Assembly: GCF_047495875.1 (NCBI RefSeq) | Contig: NC_092471.1 | Coordinates: 21,017,809-21,081,808 of the forward strand | Direction of reading: 5' to 3' | Source: Pithys albifrons albifrons | Lineage: Eukaryota; Chordata; Aves; Passeriformes; Thamnophilidae | DNA: 64,000 nt | In this document: in pieces, positions 11,043 through 49,358 of the stretch | How the letters are laid out: every line of letters begins with the position of its first letter | Numbering within the stretch: the first letter of the stretch is position 1 | Made by a program: the position numbers and the translations under genes | The notes under the pieces: model-generated | The model's input: the letters and a program-made list of their open reading frames with translations, nothing else | What the model was told of the DNA's origin: nothing | The model's database searches: none

Positions 11043-11165
11043 CCTGGAATCACACACTAATTTGAGTTGGGATCTTAAAGATCAGCTCATTCCAAGCCCT
11101 GCATTGGGCAGGGAGGCTCAAAGTCACTCCCCACACTCCCATCCTGCATTTGACAGGCGAGTGCA
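11043..11165 (-). mobile_element. CR1 LINE 3' fragment (diverged)
   Basis: Complementary CR1 end: GGAATCACACACTAATTTGA, GGATCTTAAAGATCA, then GGCAGGGAGGCTCA. More diverged than most copies in the window. Confidence 0.7.
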
Positions 11166-11497
11166 TCCAGCCCTCGCCCCAGGAGAATCCCAAATATCGT
11201 AATGCCATAAATAGGATATTGCAAAACCCGCCCCAGGTCCCTTCCTCCTGGGTTACTCATCCAGGGGATGATCATCTCCGGCTCTGACCTGCATCCCCAG
11301 CTGTCTGCTGAAGGGAATCCCAGGGCTCCTCCTGGAGTAAAGCAATGGAAGAGCAAGAACTGCACAAGGCAAAACACTTCCCAGCAGCAGGAAGTGTCCC
11401 AGGGAGGGAAAGCCCTTCCAGGCATCACTGTGGAGCAGGGCTGAGAGAGAGCACTGACAATAAACATCTGGGGTTGCGTCTCTCTGCTGCATAGAGG

Positions 11498-11712
11498 TTT
11501 TGATGAATCCTGGACTGGTTTGGGCTGGAAGGACCTTGAAGCTCATCTCATTCCACCCCCCTGCCATGGACAGGTCGTTCCAAGCCCTGTCCAGCCTGGC
11601 CTTGGACACTCCCAGAGATGGGGCAGCCACAGCTTCTCTGCCCAAACCTGTGCCAGGGCCTGCCCACCCTCACAGGGAGGGACTTCCAAACTAACCCTGC
11701 CCTCTGCCAGAG
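11498..11712 (-). mobile_element. CR1 LINE 3' fragment
   Basis: Complement of CR1: GGTTTGGGCTGGAAGGACCT, GCCATGGACAGG, CCTTGGACACTCCCAGAGAT and the following block. Ends in the CCCTCTGCCAG tract. Confidence 0.94.
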
Positions 11713-12989
11713 TGGAGCCAGAAAGGGCTAGTTTTTGTAGGAATCAAAGGAATTCAATGAAGGCAGATGGGGAGCAGCCAGGAGCTGGTACAGCCCACAA
11801 CTCCCTAGGGAAGGGAAGCTCCAATGCCAGTATGGAGTGATGCATCCATCCATCCCTGCAATTTCCCCACATGTGCCTCGTGTTCTGCATCCCCACTGGA
11901 GCTAACACAGTAACAGGTAATTTTGCTGCAGGTTTGCCTACACAGAAACCACAGCTTAGAAACCATCCTGGAGCTGGAACAAGGACTTTCCTCACATGGA
12001 CACCGTTTTTGTGGGATAATGGGGTGAGCAGGCTCTGCAGACAGGCAGAGCAGCTCCAATGCCCTGCTCCAAGCTCCCACTTCCACCTCACCCACATATT
12101 CCAGACCTCCAGCCATTACAGAAGGAAAATTATTATTTTCCACATTCAAAACAAGCAGGAGGGGAGGGATCTGCGCAGCAGGAGGCACAGAAAGGCCTTG
12201 GACTGTTGGAATGTTCCCGTTCTACTCTCCCATTAGCACCACATTTAGTTTGGCATGATAAGGACCTTCTGAAATCCCACCCACACCAAGGATGGAGCCT
12301 CCCTAAAGCACAGCTCAACTGGCTTTCCCTGCCTTTTCCAAACTCCCACCCTCCCAGGCAGGACTTTCCCCAGCCAGCATCCCAGGGCACCTCTCCCACT
12401 AAAAACACAACCCATGGGACAGACACACCAACGGCTGCTGCAGAGTGAGGAGCTGCTGGGCAGGTGTTTCCTGCCCTGAGCTCCCATTCCCAGACAGCAG
12501 AGCAGCTGCTGCCCCTCCAGCACCGGGCTCCCTGCCCTCTGCTTCCCCAGGAGCAGCTGGGATAACCCATCAGCCAGCTGGGATGTTCCTGCTGGGATGA
12601 CTCTCCAGCCAGCTGGGATGTTCCAGCCTGTGCACGGGTTTCCCTTCTGGCACCTCCTGCTCTTACCTTCCCCTGGGCTGCTGCAGCCTTCCCGCAGGGA
12701 CAGGAACTGGTTCATGGATCTAATTGAAGCGGACACCATATTGTTCAAGCTGGAGCCTTCCTACATATGATAAGGTAAGGAGAAAGTAGAAGAGATTTGT
12801 CTTTCTGGTATCCCAAATGTGCCCCGGGGAAGAGAACCCAGCATGTACAGGACAGGCATCCCTGGGAAGGAGCTCCCAGCGAAGTGGGAGAAGGCAGTTT
12901 CCTCTCTGGACTCAGCCCCAGATCCCAGACCTCCTGTCCTCCAAGTAGAACAAAACCAGGCATTTAAAGGCAAAGCTGCTACTGCTGGG

Positions 12990-14494
12990 CTGGGTTGAGA
13001 CAGCACACAAAGCATTCCAACCATCTCCTGCTGCACAAAACCACCACAGACCAGCCCAGGAATTTATTTTCCAAGCAGAAGGAAATCAGATCTGTTGGTG
13101 ACATCTTGAGCTGAGGCAGCTTTGAGTTGTACAAGAATTCACTACCAGGTGCAAGCAGCAGCAGCAGGGATGGGCTGCTGGATGGCTTTGGAAGATAAAG
13201 GATCTGCCTTTTGCTCCATGGAAAGATGAGGAATGTTTGCATTTGACAGAATCTAAGATGGACCAACTTCCAGCCAAGTCCAGCCAGGAGTCCCCACTCT
13301 CCACAGAACAAGTTTATCATGGAGCGTAAAACTGTGGCCACGATGAACAGCATCAGCCTCCCACAGCATCCATAAACCTCCCAAATTCCAGGAAATGGGC
13401 ACAGTTTTATTAACAGGAAAGTAATTTGGTCAGTTCTGGGACAGGGATTGAGGAGCACAGAGGGGTGTGGTGGACCAGGGTGGGAAGGGTTTATTGCATA
13501 GTTGTTGGCCAGAGGAGACCTGGAGCGGTGCCACAGGGAAGTGGCTGTGCTGGAAGTTCTCCAGCTGGGATCCAGGGTGAGGAGGGAGCAGGGAAGAGCA
13601 CACCTGTGGACATTCTGGGTGCCGGGCTCTCCACTGGGACAGGTGGTGAGGAGGAGGAGGTCACCTGTGCAATGTCCAACACCATCAGGGCTTTTGGGAA
13701 AGGGCAGGAACATCAGACTCAACCTCTGGGATTTTAATGACATGCTCAAGGGAAATCAAGGAGAAGGAATCCTTGGGCATGGATCTATAAAAGGAATCAA
13801 GATGGGAACACATCTGTGAACTCCTCCTGCCTCCTCCTCGGGGGTTCTCCTGGCAAGGCAGCAACAGAGCAATTAATTCATTCACTAATTAATCAAAACC
13901 AGCTTCTTCCCAATGAGAAACTGAGACCACTTTTAAGAGGGGTTGGTTTGGGGTTTTTTTTCCTTCTTTCAGCCAAGCAGCCTCAGCCAGCCAGGTTTTA
14001 TTTTGCCCTCCCCTATTTTGGCTTTACAAGGTTCTCATTTTTCCCCAGTGGCTCTGTGGGAATACACCACCCTGAGTACAGCCATGTCCCTCTGCCACCA
14101 CCTGAACACTCTGCAGGACCATCCTGCTCCTTCCACATCTCTGGAGGTGCACAAACACTTGGGCTTTTCCTCCCCAGGTTAGTAACAACAGTTCCAGTGA
14201 AAGAGAAGGAGGAAATAAAATTCTCTAACATTTTGCTTTTACTCCTTCATGGAATCTTTCCAATGCAACTTCACAAAAGCAACGTACATAAAGTCTATTT
14301 TTCTTCTAAAAAGAAGATCATGTTCCACAGATTCTGTAGTGCAATTGGTTATCTGGTAGAAAAAAAAATATCTTCTTCAGCTCCATGGAGGAAAACTCTG
14401 GAAACAGTTCCATGGTCTCAATAAAAATAGGAAAGTCTGTCCAAGTTGGGCTACAAAGTTCCATGTGTGTGGACACAGTCCCTACAGTCTGCCT
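12990..14494 (-). other. CLCN5: Proposed 3' UTR of CLCN5
   Basis: Sequence downstream of the CLCN5 stop has no CR1 and is richer in A/T than its surroundings. It carries several minus-strand AATAAA signals: 13,997-14,002, 13,490-13,495, 13,406-13,411 and 13,063-13,068. CLCN5 transcripts of mammals have long 3' UTRs with alternative ends. Which signal is used cannot be told from sequence. Confidence 0.5.
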
Positions 14495-39640
<25,146 letters not shown>

Positions 39641-40261
39641 GGCCAGAGCTTCCAAACCTGGCAGAAAAGGGCAGCAGTTCAGAGCACAAACATGAAAACT
39701 CATTTTCCAAGCCAAATGGATGGACACTTGACCCTCAAGACCCAGAGGAGGCTGCACTGCTCTTCCTATGGGAAGCGTAGATGCAGCGATGCCACCTGAA
39801 TTTCAGGCAAGAATTCCAAGGTTTTGAAAAAGCCTTACAAACCTCTTGCACTAGATTTCATACTGCCACATGCTAGAAACAAGCAGCAGGTCCCAGGATG
39901 GCTTCTGAACCCAAGTGGGGAGCCACAAACATGACAGCAATGGGGTGCCCAAGTTTTTAAAAGAACAAATTTGGCAGCCAAGCCCACAAAGGAGAATCCA
40001 CCCCAACAGAGATCCTACATCCATCCTCTGCTCCTCAGTGCACTGCTGGAAAAGGGTTCAAACAGGATGCTGGATAACAAGCTGCCAGCCCTGAGAGAGG
40101 CTTCACCAAGGCTATGAGACAACAAACTGCAAACCACCCCAAAAATGAGCAACAGCCCCATCCCAGCTGTTCCATCCTGTGTCACCCACTGCCACCCAAC
40201 CACACCCCTAACACAGAAAAGCCCAGTCATGCTTTCCTCTACAGGTAATCAATTAATTACA

Positions 40262-40430
40262 CAATCACAGAATGGTTTGGTTGGAAGGGACATTAAAGCC
40301 CATCTTGTCCCACATCCTGCCATGGACAGGGACTCTTCCCACTCTCCCAGGTTGCTCCAAGTCCCATCCAACCTGGCCTTTGAAACTTCCAGGGAAGGGG
40401 CAGCCACAACAATATTTCAAAGTTCTTGGT
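40262..40430 (-). mobile_element. CR1 LINE 3' end
   Basis: AATCACAGAATGGTTTGGTT, GGAAGGGACATTAAAGCCC, TTTGAAACTTCCAGGGAAGG. Confidence 0.94.
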
Positions 40431-40749
40431 CTAAAACACTTCTCAATATATTTCCTTTTTCTCCTTTGCAAGTGTCACCTGCCCATGTATTTAGTAAATA
40501 ACCTCCCCATCTGCTCTCCACAGGTTTGCAGTGATGGTTTTGGAGCCCAGCCATCTCAAAGAGCCACCTATAGCAGACCACAACATGAGACCTGCTGTCT
40601 GTCCTCCTCTTCTCCAGAACAGCAGGGAAGCTTCAAACACACAAGCTCTGAAAACAGCAATAAACTAAACTGGGGAAAAAAATCACGTCTGAGACTCACA
40701 AACAGGTCTTGCTACCTGGAAGTGGGAATATTTACATCTCTGTAAGAAC

Positions 40750-41340
40750 ACAGACTCACAGGATCATTAAGGTTGGAAAAAACTTCCAAGACCATCAAGT
40801 CCAACCTGTGCCCAATGCCCACCTTGTCCCCCAGCCCACAGCACTCAGTGCCACGTCCAGTCATTCCCTGGACACCTCCAGGGCTGGGCACTCCAAACCT
40901 CCCTGGGCAGCCCCTTCCAATGCCTGACCACCCTTTCCATGAAGAAATTCATCCTGATGTCCAGCCTGAACCTCCCCTGGTGCAGCTTGAGGCCATTTCC
41001 TCCCATCCTGTCACTTGTTCCCTCTGGGGGCAGAGCCTGAACCCACCTGGCTCTCTCCTCCTGTCAGGGAATTGGAGAGAGCCAGAAGGTCCCTCCTGAG
41101 CCTCCTCCTTTCCAGGCTAAGCCCTCCCAGCTCCCTCAGCTGCTCCAGCACCTCAATGTCCTGCTGTCATGACGGGCCCAGAACTGCCCCAGGATTCCAG
41201 GTGTGGCCCCTCCAGTGCCCAGTACAGGGGGACAATCCCTGCCCTGGTCCTGCTGACCACACCATTGCTGATCCAGGCCAAGATGCCACTGCCCATCTTG
41301 CCCACCTGGGCACACACTGGCCATGTGTGCTTTGCTCTTG
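40750..41340 (-). mobile_element. CR1 LINE 3' region, about 590 bp (older subfamily type)
   Basis: CACAGGATCATTAAGGTTGG, CCTGGACACCTCCAGGGCTG, TCCTTTCCAGGCTAAGCCC, GAACTGCCCCAGGATTCCAG, to AAGATGCCACTGCCCATCTT. Extends well into the region upstream of the usual 3' stub. Confidence 0.93.
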
Positions 41341-41985
41341 CAAACATTGATATTTTTGCAGAGAACAAGAGAGGAACCAAACATGAGGCTCAGTCTTATT
41401 CCAGGAAGGGAAAAGGCAGCCAGCACTTCCCAACAGGCTGAATTACACACTCTGCAGAAAACACTTCCTATTACACAGAAAAAGCCATGACAGCACACAA
41501 AAAACAAGCCTTGGCACTGCATGGAGTGACACATCGGGCTCTTCGCTGTGGAACATGTTGTTCCTCAACTTTTAAGCCCTGTTTTCTCATTAAGCTGGTG
41601 CAGAATATCCCAGGAAAGAGGGAGCCAAGGGGAGCCAGGTGCTGGGGAAGGCCTGGGAGCTGCCTGAGAGCACAGAGACAGCGTGGCACAGAGAGCTGAG
41701 GGCAGGAGAAAGTCAGGAATTCAGAGTCAGTGTTCAACAGCTAAATATTTAAATGCCATCCAAGTGCTGTGTTGTTCCTCCAGTGAGCTCCTTCCAGGGA
41801 ACACAGCAGATCCAGCTGCCAGCACAGGAGTCAGGAATGGCCCATCCACCGTGGCAGAGAACTAAGGAAACTCTGTCCTCATCTGTCACAGGGCAGCACA
41901 ACAGTTTAGAGGGATTTTCCAATAACACTCAGTGTGTGTGTGTAAGTATGTGGGAAGGGAGGCTAAAATATCTCTGCACTCATCA

Positions 41986-42190
41986 AATCACAGAATGGTG
42001 TGGGCTGGAAAGGACATTTAAAGATCACCCAGTTCCACTCCCTGCCATGGGCAGGGACACCTTTCACTCTCCCAGGCTGCTCCAAGTCCCATCCAACCTG
42101 GCCTTGGACATTCCAGGGGTGGAGCAGCCACAGCTTCTCTGGGCAACCCACCCTCGAAGGGGAGAATTTCTCCCCAGTATCCCAACTAAA
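41986..42190 (-). mobile_element. CR1 LINE 3' end
   Basis: AAATCACAGAATGGTGTGGG, GCCATGGGCAGGGACACC, GGCCTTGGACATTCCAGGGG. Preceded by a short (GT)n run at about 41,931-41,943. Confidence 0.94.
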
Positions 42191-43631
42191 CCTATTTGCT
42201 CTGCACAAGAAGCACCAATTCCTGCCCAGCCTGCACAGGCAGCCGGAGCCTCTGCTCAAGGAGCCGGCACCGGAGCAGGGGCACTTCCTGCTGCCCCCCG
42301 TCCCTCCCTGAGTTTGTTCTCATTAACAATGTGAAAAACCAAAATCAAGGCAGCAAACACAGCACCTTCCAGCCACAGCTGAGCCCAGGGAACACCTGGC
42401 AGCACAGAGGACACAAGGAGGATGATTCAGGGCCCACTTCTCCCCCTCAGCCCCGAGGCAGTGCCCAGAGACAGGTTTAACTCATTTTTTTGTTACCAAA
42501 ACGCTCCCTCTACAGGTGAGCAATGCTTTCCCAGGCTAAACCACACGCATAAGAAATAAGATTTAAAAAACCCCCACCATTCTTGTGCTATCTAGTTGTT
42601 GATTTACCACTAATCTTCACTGGGCAACAGCTGCCTCTTTGCAGAGGCCCCGGCACTGCTGGGACCCCCCAGCACACAGACGTACCCCAGGGCTCCCGAT
42701 GTTCCCAACGCCGGAGTGATGCCATCCTCCTCCTCCAGCTGCCCCATCCACCTCCTCCAGCTGCCCCATCCACCTCCTCCAGCTTTCTACTCCGTCCTGG
42801 TGCTCCCCATGGCAGTGAAGAAAAAGGGAAGCAATGAAGCAGAACCCGACAGGGTCCCCACGGAGCCTGGAAGTGACTCAGATGACAGTGGTGACAGCCA
42901 GGAAGCCGGAGCTCCGCTGGCCCCCTGACACCAGCCCCGGCTCAGCCAGGATGCTCAGCCCTCGCTGGGATTCCCAATCAGACAAACCAGATATTCCCAG
43001 ATTTTCACCTTGTTTCATGCTCCAACGCCACCCAGTTTGCCCAGTGCCACCCCAGCACCGGGGCAGTGGGACTGGTGAGCTGTAACCCTGGAGAGCTCCA
43101 GCACTGCCACACTTGGAGCAGCCCTTCCAGCACACAGGCTTGAGGTTTTCCAGTCAGAGCGTGGAAAAATCCTGCAGCATCTTTTCCTGCGTGTCAGGGG
43201 GGTGGCTCGTCCCCAGCTCCACCAGCACCACACACACATCACAGCAGGAGAACAACACCAGGAATGGGCAGCAACTCCACCTCTGGACTCATTCTCGCTG
43301 TGGGAAGAAGCCAGTTTACCGCCTAGTGGCTGTTTCCTCTGGAAAACCAAAATCTTGGATCACAAGACAGTGGGGTTTTTCCACAGATCAGCAAATCTAA
43401 GCCGTGCCTTGATGGCTCAAGGCTCCCCCTCCTCCCCAGCCCCACACGGCTCTCAGCAATCCCTTCCCGCAAGTACCAGATCCAGTGGGATACAAATAAG
43501 AAAAAACGTGCAGAATAAACCAACTGGAACTGGAAAAAACAAAGGAGAGGAGAGAAAAATGTAGCTGTTCAGCTGTTATGTCAACACTGGTGGTGCCTGG
43601 CTGGGAGCCAGCAGGGCCAGGCTTTTTTCAG

Positions 43632-43792
43632 TGAGTCCTGGAATGGTCTGGGTTGGAAGGGACCTGAAAACCCCCTGCCATGGGCAGGGACACCTTCCAC
43701 CAGCAAAGGGTGCTCCAAACCCTGTCCAGCCTGGCCTTGGACACTCCCAGAGATGGGGAGTCCACAAGCTCTCTGGGCAACATCACCACTCC
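43632..43792 (-). mobile_element. CR1 LINE 3' end
   Basis: TCCTGGAATGGTCTGGGTTG, GGAAGGGACCTGAAAACCCC, CTTGGACACTCCCAGAGATG. Confidence 0.93.
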
Positions 43793-44119
43793 AGAGGTTC
43801 ACATGCCATTAAAAAAACACACATTTCCATTCTCGAGCAGAGGACAAATGAGGGACAAACGAAGTGAGCTGGTTTGGATTCTGTTGAATTCCAGCTCTCA
43901 AAACATGGAACCCTGTGCAGGAAGATTTTTAACCAGAAGCCTTGTGCACTGTTGTGCTGCCAAATGGATCCTCCAGGGAGGGACCAGCCCTCCCTCCCAT
44001 GTTGTGACAGAAAAGTGATGACTTGCTGGAGGCAAGACAATGTTATTTTTCCAAGTCATTCCCTGTCCTAATTCCCTGTGCTGTCTGAAGTGACTACAAC
44101 CAGCCTGTTTCTGTAGATG

Positions 44120-44395
44120 GGAAACTACACCAAAATTTCAAGGGCCTGGACTGACAGGACAACATGGAATGGCTTTGCACTGACAGAGGACAGGGTTAGA
44201 TGGGATACTGGGGAAGGAATTCTTCCCTGTGTGGTGAGACCTGGCACAGCTTGCCCAGAGAAGTTGTGGAAGTGTCCAAGGCCAGGCTGGACAGGATTTG
44301 GAGCACCCTGGTCGAGTGGAAGGTGTCCCTGCCCGTGGCAGTAGATAATCATCAAGGTCTCTTCCAAGTCAAATCATTCCAGCATTCAATGACTG
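44120..44395 (+). mobile_element. CR1 LINE 3' end
   Basis: Sense: GACAGGGTTAGATGGGATAC, GTGTCCAAGGCCAGGCTGGA, tail AATCATTCCAGCATTC. An internal deletion removes the usual GGCTGCCCCATCCCTGG block. Confidence 0.92.
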
Positions 44396-46385
44396 CTCCC
44401 TTCCTGGGATGCTCCAGGAGGACTCTGTCATTCCCTCAGCCTCACACTAGTGAGGCAGGAGCAGAATCCTGCAGCTCTCCCTCCCCCTCAGCTCTGCACA
44501 GAGCTGTGCTGGCCCTGGCACAAGACTGGCATGGCCAGTGGGACTCCACCACTCTAGGCAGCCTCTCAGCCTCGGCAGCTGCTCCAGCAAAGGCAAACAC
44601 ACCGGGAATGCTGCTTGTCTTGGGCCAGGGCCCCTGGCCTGAACAATAGGAGGTTTGTGGGAAACTGGGAATTCTACCAACACAAGTCGAACACAAAGAC
44701 TTGGATTGTTTTAGGGCTTGTTTGGGGCTCTTTTGTTGTTCTCTGACACAGAACTCACACGGCCCCCTCCGGGTGCCCTGCCCTGCCATCCTCCCTGAGA
44801 GGGAACAGGTGCTGTCACAGGTCACCAGGTCGTGGCAGAAAGCAGAAGATGAACCCTTGGGATGTTCTGGGATTCCCTGGCACTTCTGCACATCAGGCTG
44901 ATACAGCACGTCAGGGATTCGCTGCCACCTTGGGATGCTCAGGTACCACAGACCCACAGCCCATGTCCCCACAGCCACACCAGCAGCACCTCTGCTGGAA
45001 TAATCCTGCACTCCACAGAGCTGCTCCTCAGCCCGGGACACTGGAATTCCCAAGGGGAGGCAGAGAGCAAACACACCCATCCCAAAACCAGGACAGGCAC
45101 TTCCACATGGCTCCGGCAGGTACGGACCAAGGTGATGCCTGGTGAGGGCACAGCTCTGACCACAGGCACTGCCAGCTCTGTTCAACCAGCACCAATCCTC
45201 CAAAGCCAGAAGAAATGCTGTTTAGCACAAATCCAGCTGAGCTGGGAGCACAGGTACATCACAACAACTCACATTAGGAATGGGAATGACTTTTCCTGGT
45301 TACTGCCTCAGTTACCTGCTCCATCCATTGCCTTCTCCAGGAAACCTCATTCATTCCCTCCTAAACTTTCTGTCATTTTCATTTTAACTCTCAGTTAAAA
45401 AGCCACAAACTCTGCTCAGATGCCTCTTCCCAGAAGCTTCTTCACAACCACTTTCAGCTTCTTTTCAGCTTAATATTTTGACAAAAAGCAGCCCCGTGTG
45501 AAAATGAAAAAGACCAAATTTACAGGTAGTTTGTGATCAGTTGAGGGGAGGTCGCTGCTGGACTTTGAGCTGTATTTTCCAGACTAAATTCAGTTATTTA
45601 CAGCAGTTTCCACACTGAAACACAACTTCTCTGCCATTCCCAGCCCCGTTGGGAATCCAGGATGGTGACATCACTGTCACTGCTCCACACAGAAGGATCA
45701 CTCAAGAGCCTTGTTTTCCCAACAAACCTGTGTGGCTGGTACGTGGTGACTCTCCCAGGTATCCACAGGCATCCCAGGGTTAGCAAACCCTTCCCACCAA
45801 CCAGCCCTCCCAGCACACAGGAAGAGTGTGACTAACACATGACCCAGAGGGAAACAGCTGGAATAAACACGAGTGGTTTTCATCAAGGAGCATTTTAGGG
45901 ACTGATCCGGCACCGCTTCCATCCTGGAAACATCAGAGTCTTGGACAAAGGCTCCAAAACCACCTCCAGCCAAAAGGTCTAGTCTTAACCTGGATCAGAA
46001 GCACAGCTGTCCTCTTGGCCAGCTCCTTCCCCAGGAGAGCTCTGGGAAGCAGGACACCCCTATGGGCTGTGGTTTTGTCATGGGGACAGGCTGCACACTG
46101 GATGAATTTCCAAGTGGGATGGCCACAGCCTGCACTGGAGGAGCCACAGCCAAAGTGCACACTGAGCAGTGGGGTCAGGGACTCCCAGGTGGCAGTGAAG
46201 GCCCTCAACAGGCTTCAGGACCTCTCTCCATCTTCTCCCTGGGACAGGGTCCGGAGGGTCCAGCCCCACAACCCACAGATTCCAATGGTGCCACACACGG
46301 GAGCAGCCCATGAAACCAGCCCTGGCACAGCCAGCACAGAAACAACGGCAACAAGGCTTGGATGCACGAGGAGATCTGAACACCC

Positions 46386-46560
46386 AGAATCATGGAATCC
46401 CAGACTGGTTTGGGGGGAAGGGGCCATAAAGGCCATCTCATCCCACCCCTGCCATGGACAGGGACACCTCCCACCAGCCCAGGTTGCTCCAAGCCCTGTC
46501 CAACCTGACCTTGGACACTCCCAGGGATCGGGCAGCCACAGCTGCTCTGGGCAGCAAATA
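46386..46560 (-). mobile_element. CR1 LINE 3' end
   Basis: AATCATGGAATCCCAGACTG, AAAGGCCATCTCATCCCACC, CTTGGACACTCCCAGGGATC. Confidence 0.94.
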
Positions 46561-48109
46561 AGATAATTTTCTACTTCCTAAAGAAATAAGTTACAGATTT
46601 GTAACTTCATTTTGTAGTATTTTGTAAACTGACTTCCACTTTTCAGGTTATAATGTCCCTCCTGGCAGTCACACACTGTCCATGCACCACAACCTGTGAA
46701 CACCAACAGAGAGGATCAACACCTGACCTACACTCATCCCATTCTTCCCATATCTGCTACAATTAATTGTCTTCCTGGAATTCAAAACAAGCAGGAACTT
46801 GTTGTTACACATCTAACAGAGAAAGCTGATGCCCAAATCTGTCAGACAAAAAAAAGAAGCCACATAACCACTAATAAAATAGCACCTCATGTCAAACACC
46901 ACCTCTTTTTCCCCTTTTCCGTTCCTTTTCCCCCTTGTTTTTTTAAGGACAGCCATGGCTGCAAAACAAGATTTCAACAGGTATTTCCAATTATGTTTTA
47001 TAGTCCAGTTTAGTGTCACCCTTGCATCAAGTCTCAGCTGGAAAGCTGTCACTCCATGCTTTGTGAACACTCAGCACTGGGTCTCTCCCAGCAGAACAGC
47101 TTCCTTTTGGTGTTGTTTTTAGGAGATACTTCTCAGCACAGCTTGAAATTTAAACAGTACCACATGGAGTTGGGTTAAGACTCATTTCAGTGAGATGCAG
47201 CTCTGCCTCGTTTGACAAGGTAGAAAACACTCAAAATACTGAAATGTGGGCTACAATGGACTTAACAGGGCATTTTCAAGCACAAAGAAAAAAAAAGCAT
47301 CCAACTTGCACAAAATCCTGGGGGACAACAGCCTGGAAAGCCTCCCTGTGGCAAGGGGAAGGGTTAGGAGAGGAGAGCCAGAGGCCAGGGCTGCTGCTGG
47401 GCTCCTGGGGAGCAGCAGGAATGACCCAGAGCTGCTGCCAACTGCAGTGGGAATTACAGCTGGCACACAGGGAGAGCTGAGCACACCAGGAACCTTCCAA
47501 TCCCTCCCTCTCCACCAAATCCATCCCAGCTGCCCAGGATGTCACGCATTTCTGTCTAAACAGTGTATTTCATCCCACTCACAGGCACCTCCTCAATCAG
47601 AACCACACCCTCTCCTGCCTTGTAGGGGGTTTAAAAAAGAGACAGAAGTTCCTGAAGAAAGGAGGAATAAAGGCAGCCTGTAGGAAGTGCTGGATCACAG
47701 CCCAGCAGCTCTGAACCCCAAGGCACTGAGGAGAACAGGCTGGCACACACACCACGGGGGGACTCCCAGCACTGAAGCTGCTCCCAGGACTCACTGAATT
47801 TCCACAGATGGTTCCAGCCTTCTCCCAAAGGAAGACACACATTCCAACCTCACCTTTCACCTGGCAACAGCACAAACTGGGACATTTCAGTGTCCACATG
47901 TTCTGCAGAAAAAGCCACAAAGAGGCAAAAGGACTATTAAGAAGACAAACAGTGACATGAGGGGAATCTCCCACCCCAAAATGCCCCTGGTTGCTCTGTC
48001 TGACCAAAGCACTCAGCTGGGCCTGCTCCTCTCCCTGAACTCCAGGAATGCCTGTAGCATCCCTTGTTCCAAATAAAACCAAAATTCATCCATGGAGAGA
48101 CAGGAAAAA

Positions 48110-48352
48110 TGGGTCCACACTGGCAGAGGGAAGGATTAGATGGGATACTGGGAAGGAATTCTTGGCTGGGAGGGTGGGCAGGCCCTGGCACAGGTGCCCA
48201 GAGAAGCTGTGGCTGCCCCATCCCTGGGAGAGTCCAAGGCCAGGTTGGACAGGGCTTGGAGCAGCCTGGGATAGTGGAAGGTGTCCCTGCCCATGGCAGG
48301 GGGTGGAACTGGAAGGGCTTTAATGTTCCTCCCAACCCAAACCATTCCATGA
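48110..48352 (+). mobile_element. CR1 LINE 3' end
   Basis: Sense: GGATTAGATGGGATACTGGG, GCCCAGAGAAGCTGTGGCTG, tail ACCCAAACCATTCCATGACC. Confidence 0.95.
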
Positions 48353-49127
48353 CCAATAAAACCAGGGCTGGCAGCCCCTCAGGAACAGCTGCCCATGGGG
48401 CTGTGCTGCACAACCAGGAGCAAGCTGTTATCCCAGAGGGAATAATGAAAGGAATGATTCAAAGTGCTCAAAACTGCTCAGTCTCACACTGTCAGATCTG
48501 CACTGGGCACTCCACCTGAGCCCTGGACAAACCTGCTGGATGAGTCCGTGACCAGCCATGGCAAGGTCAGCAGTGCCAGCCCCCCCAGGCAGTGCAACCC
48601 AAGGCTCCAGCTGCCCTGTTACACTCCCACAACACCCAGATGGCTTGGGATACACCACATGGATGAACTCTACCACTACCTGAACACGCCCCAGGTGAAG
48701 AATTCTGTGGGACAGGTTTGTCTTCCCTCACTGGTGACCACATCCAGCTGGAGACACAGCTGGTTCCACCTTCCACAACAAGGAGGGAAGAGGAAAATGA
48801 GGGACTGTGGCAGAGGGAAAGAAACAGTATGGGATTTGGGGAAGGAGGAGGGGTGAAGGTGGATGCAGGGCAAAGGGGCAGAGGGAGCAAGTGAGCCTTG
48901 AGTGCCAGGGGGCTGCAGGCAGCTCCTCGACCTGCAGGATGGGGGGTGCCACTCCCGCCACAGATACGGCCTTGAACATGCTGTTCCCAGGTGAAAAAAG
49001 AGAATTTGTGTAAATCATCCTGCACTGCAAACCAACTACCACACCCAGGGGCAGCAGCACCCGCCCTGGTGCTCGGGGGATGTTCCCAAGCACCCACCAC
49101 CACCTCCCTGCAGCAAGGACTCCCCAG

Positions 49128-49358
49128 CTTTTGGAGCCTCTCTGCTGAACCCCTCCCCAGCTTTTGGAGCCTCTCTGCTGGACCCCTCCCCAGTTTTTGG
49201 AGCCTCTCTGCTGGACCCCTCCCCAGCTTTTGGAGCCTCTCTGCTGAACCCCTCCCCAGCTTTTGGAGCCTCTCTGCTGAACCCCTCCCCAGCTTTTGGA
49301 GCCTCTCTGCTGAACCCCTCCCCAGCTTTTGGAGCCTCTCTGCTGAACCCCTGCCCAG
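49128..49358. repeat. 33-bp tandem repeat, 7 copies
   Basis: Units start every 33 bp from 49128: CTTTTGGAGCCTCTCTGCTG then RACCCCTCCCCAG. In-frame 11-residue peptides (SFWSLSAEPLP type) appear on plus and minus; no gene. Confidence 0.97.

Larger units (their letters stand above)
5301..12990. other. Intergenic region between the TRAIL-like gene and CLCN5
   Basis: No gene is supported here. The two neighbouring genes converge on this region. It holds an RTE-type LINE tail, CR1 copies and three tandem arrays, all listed separately, plus an AT-rich island near 8.9-9.35 kb. Remaining open frames are short and without recognisable domains. Confidence 0.6.

Noticed and set aside
14013..14424. Open frame just beyond the CLCN5 stop on plus (MNSSCLLLG...)
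   Set aside because: It has no domain and lies antisense in the proposed CLCN5 3' UTR.
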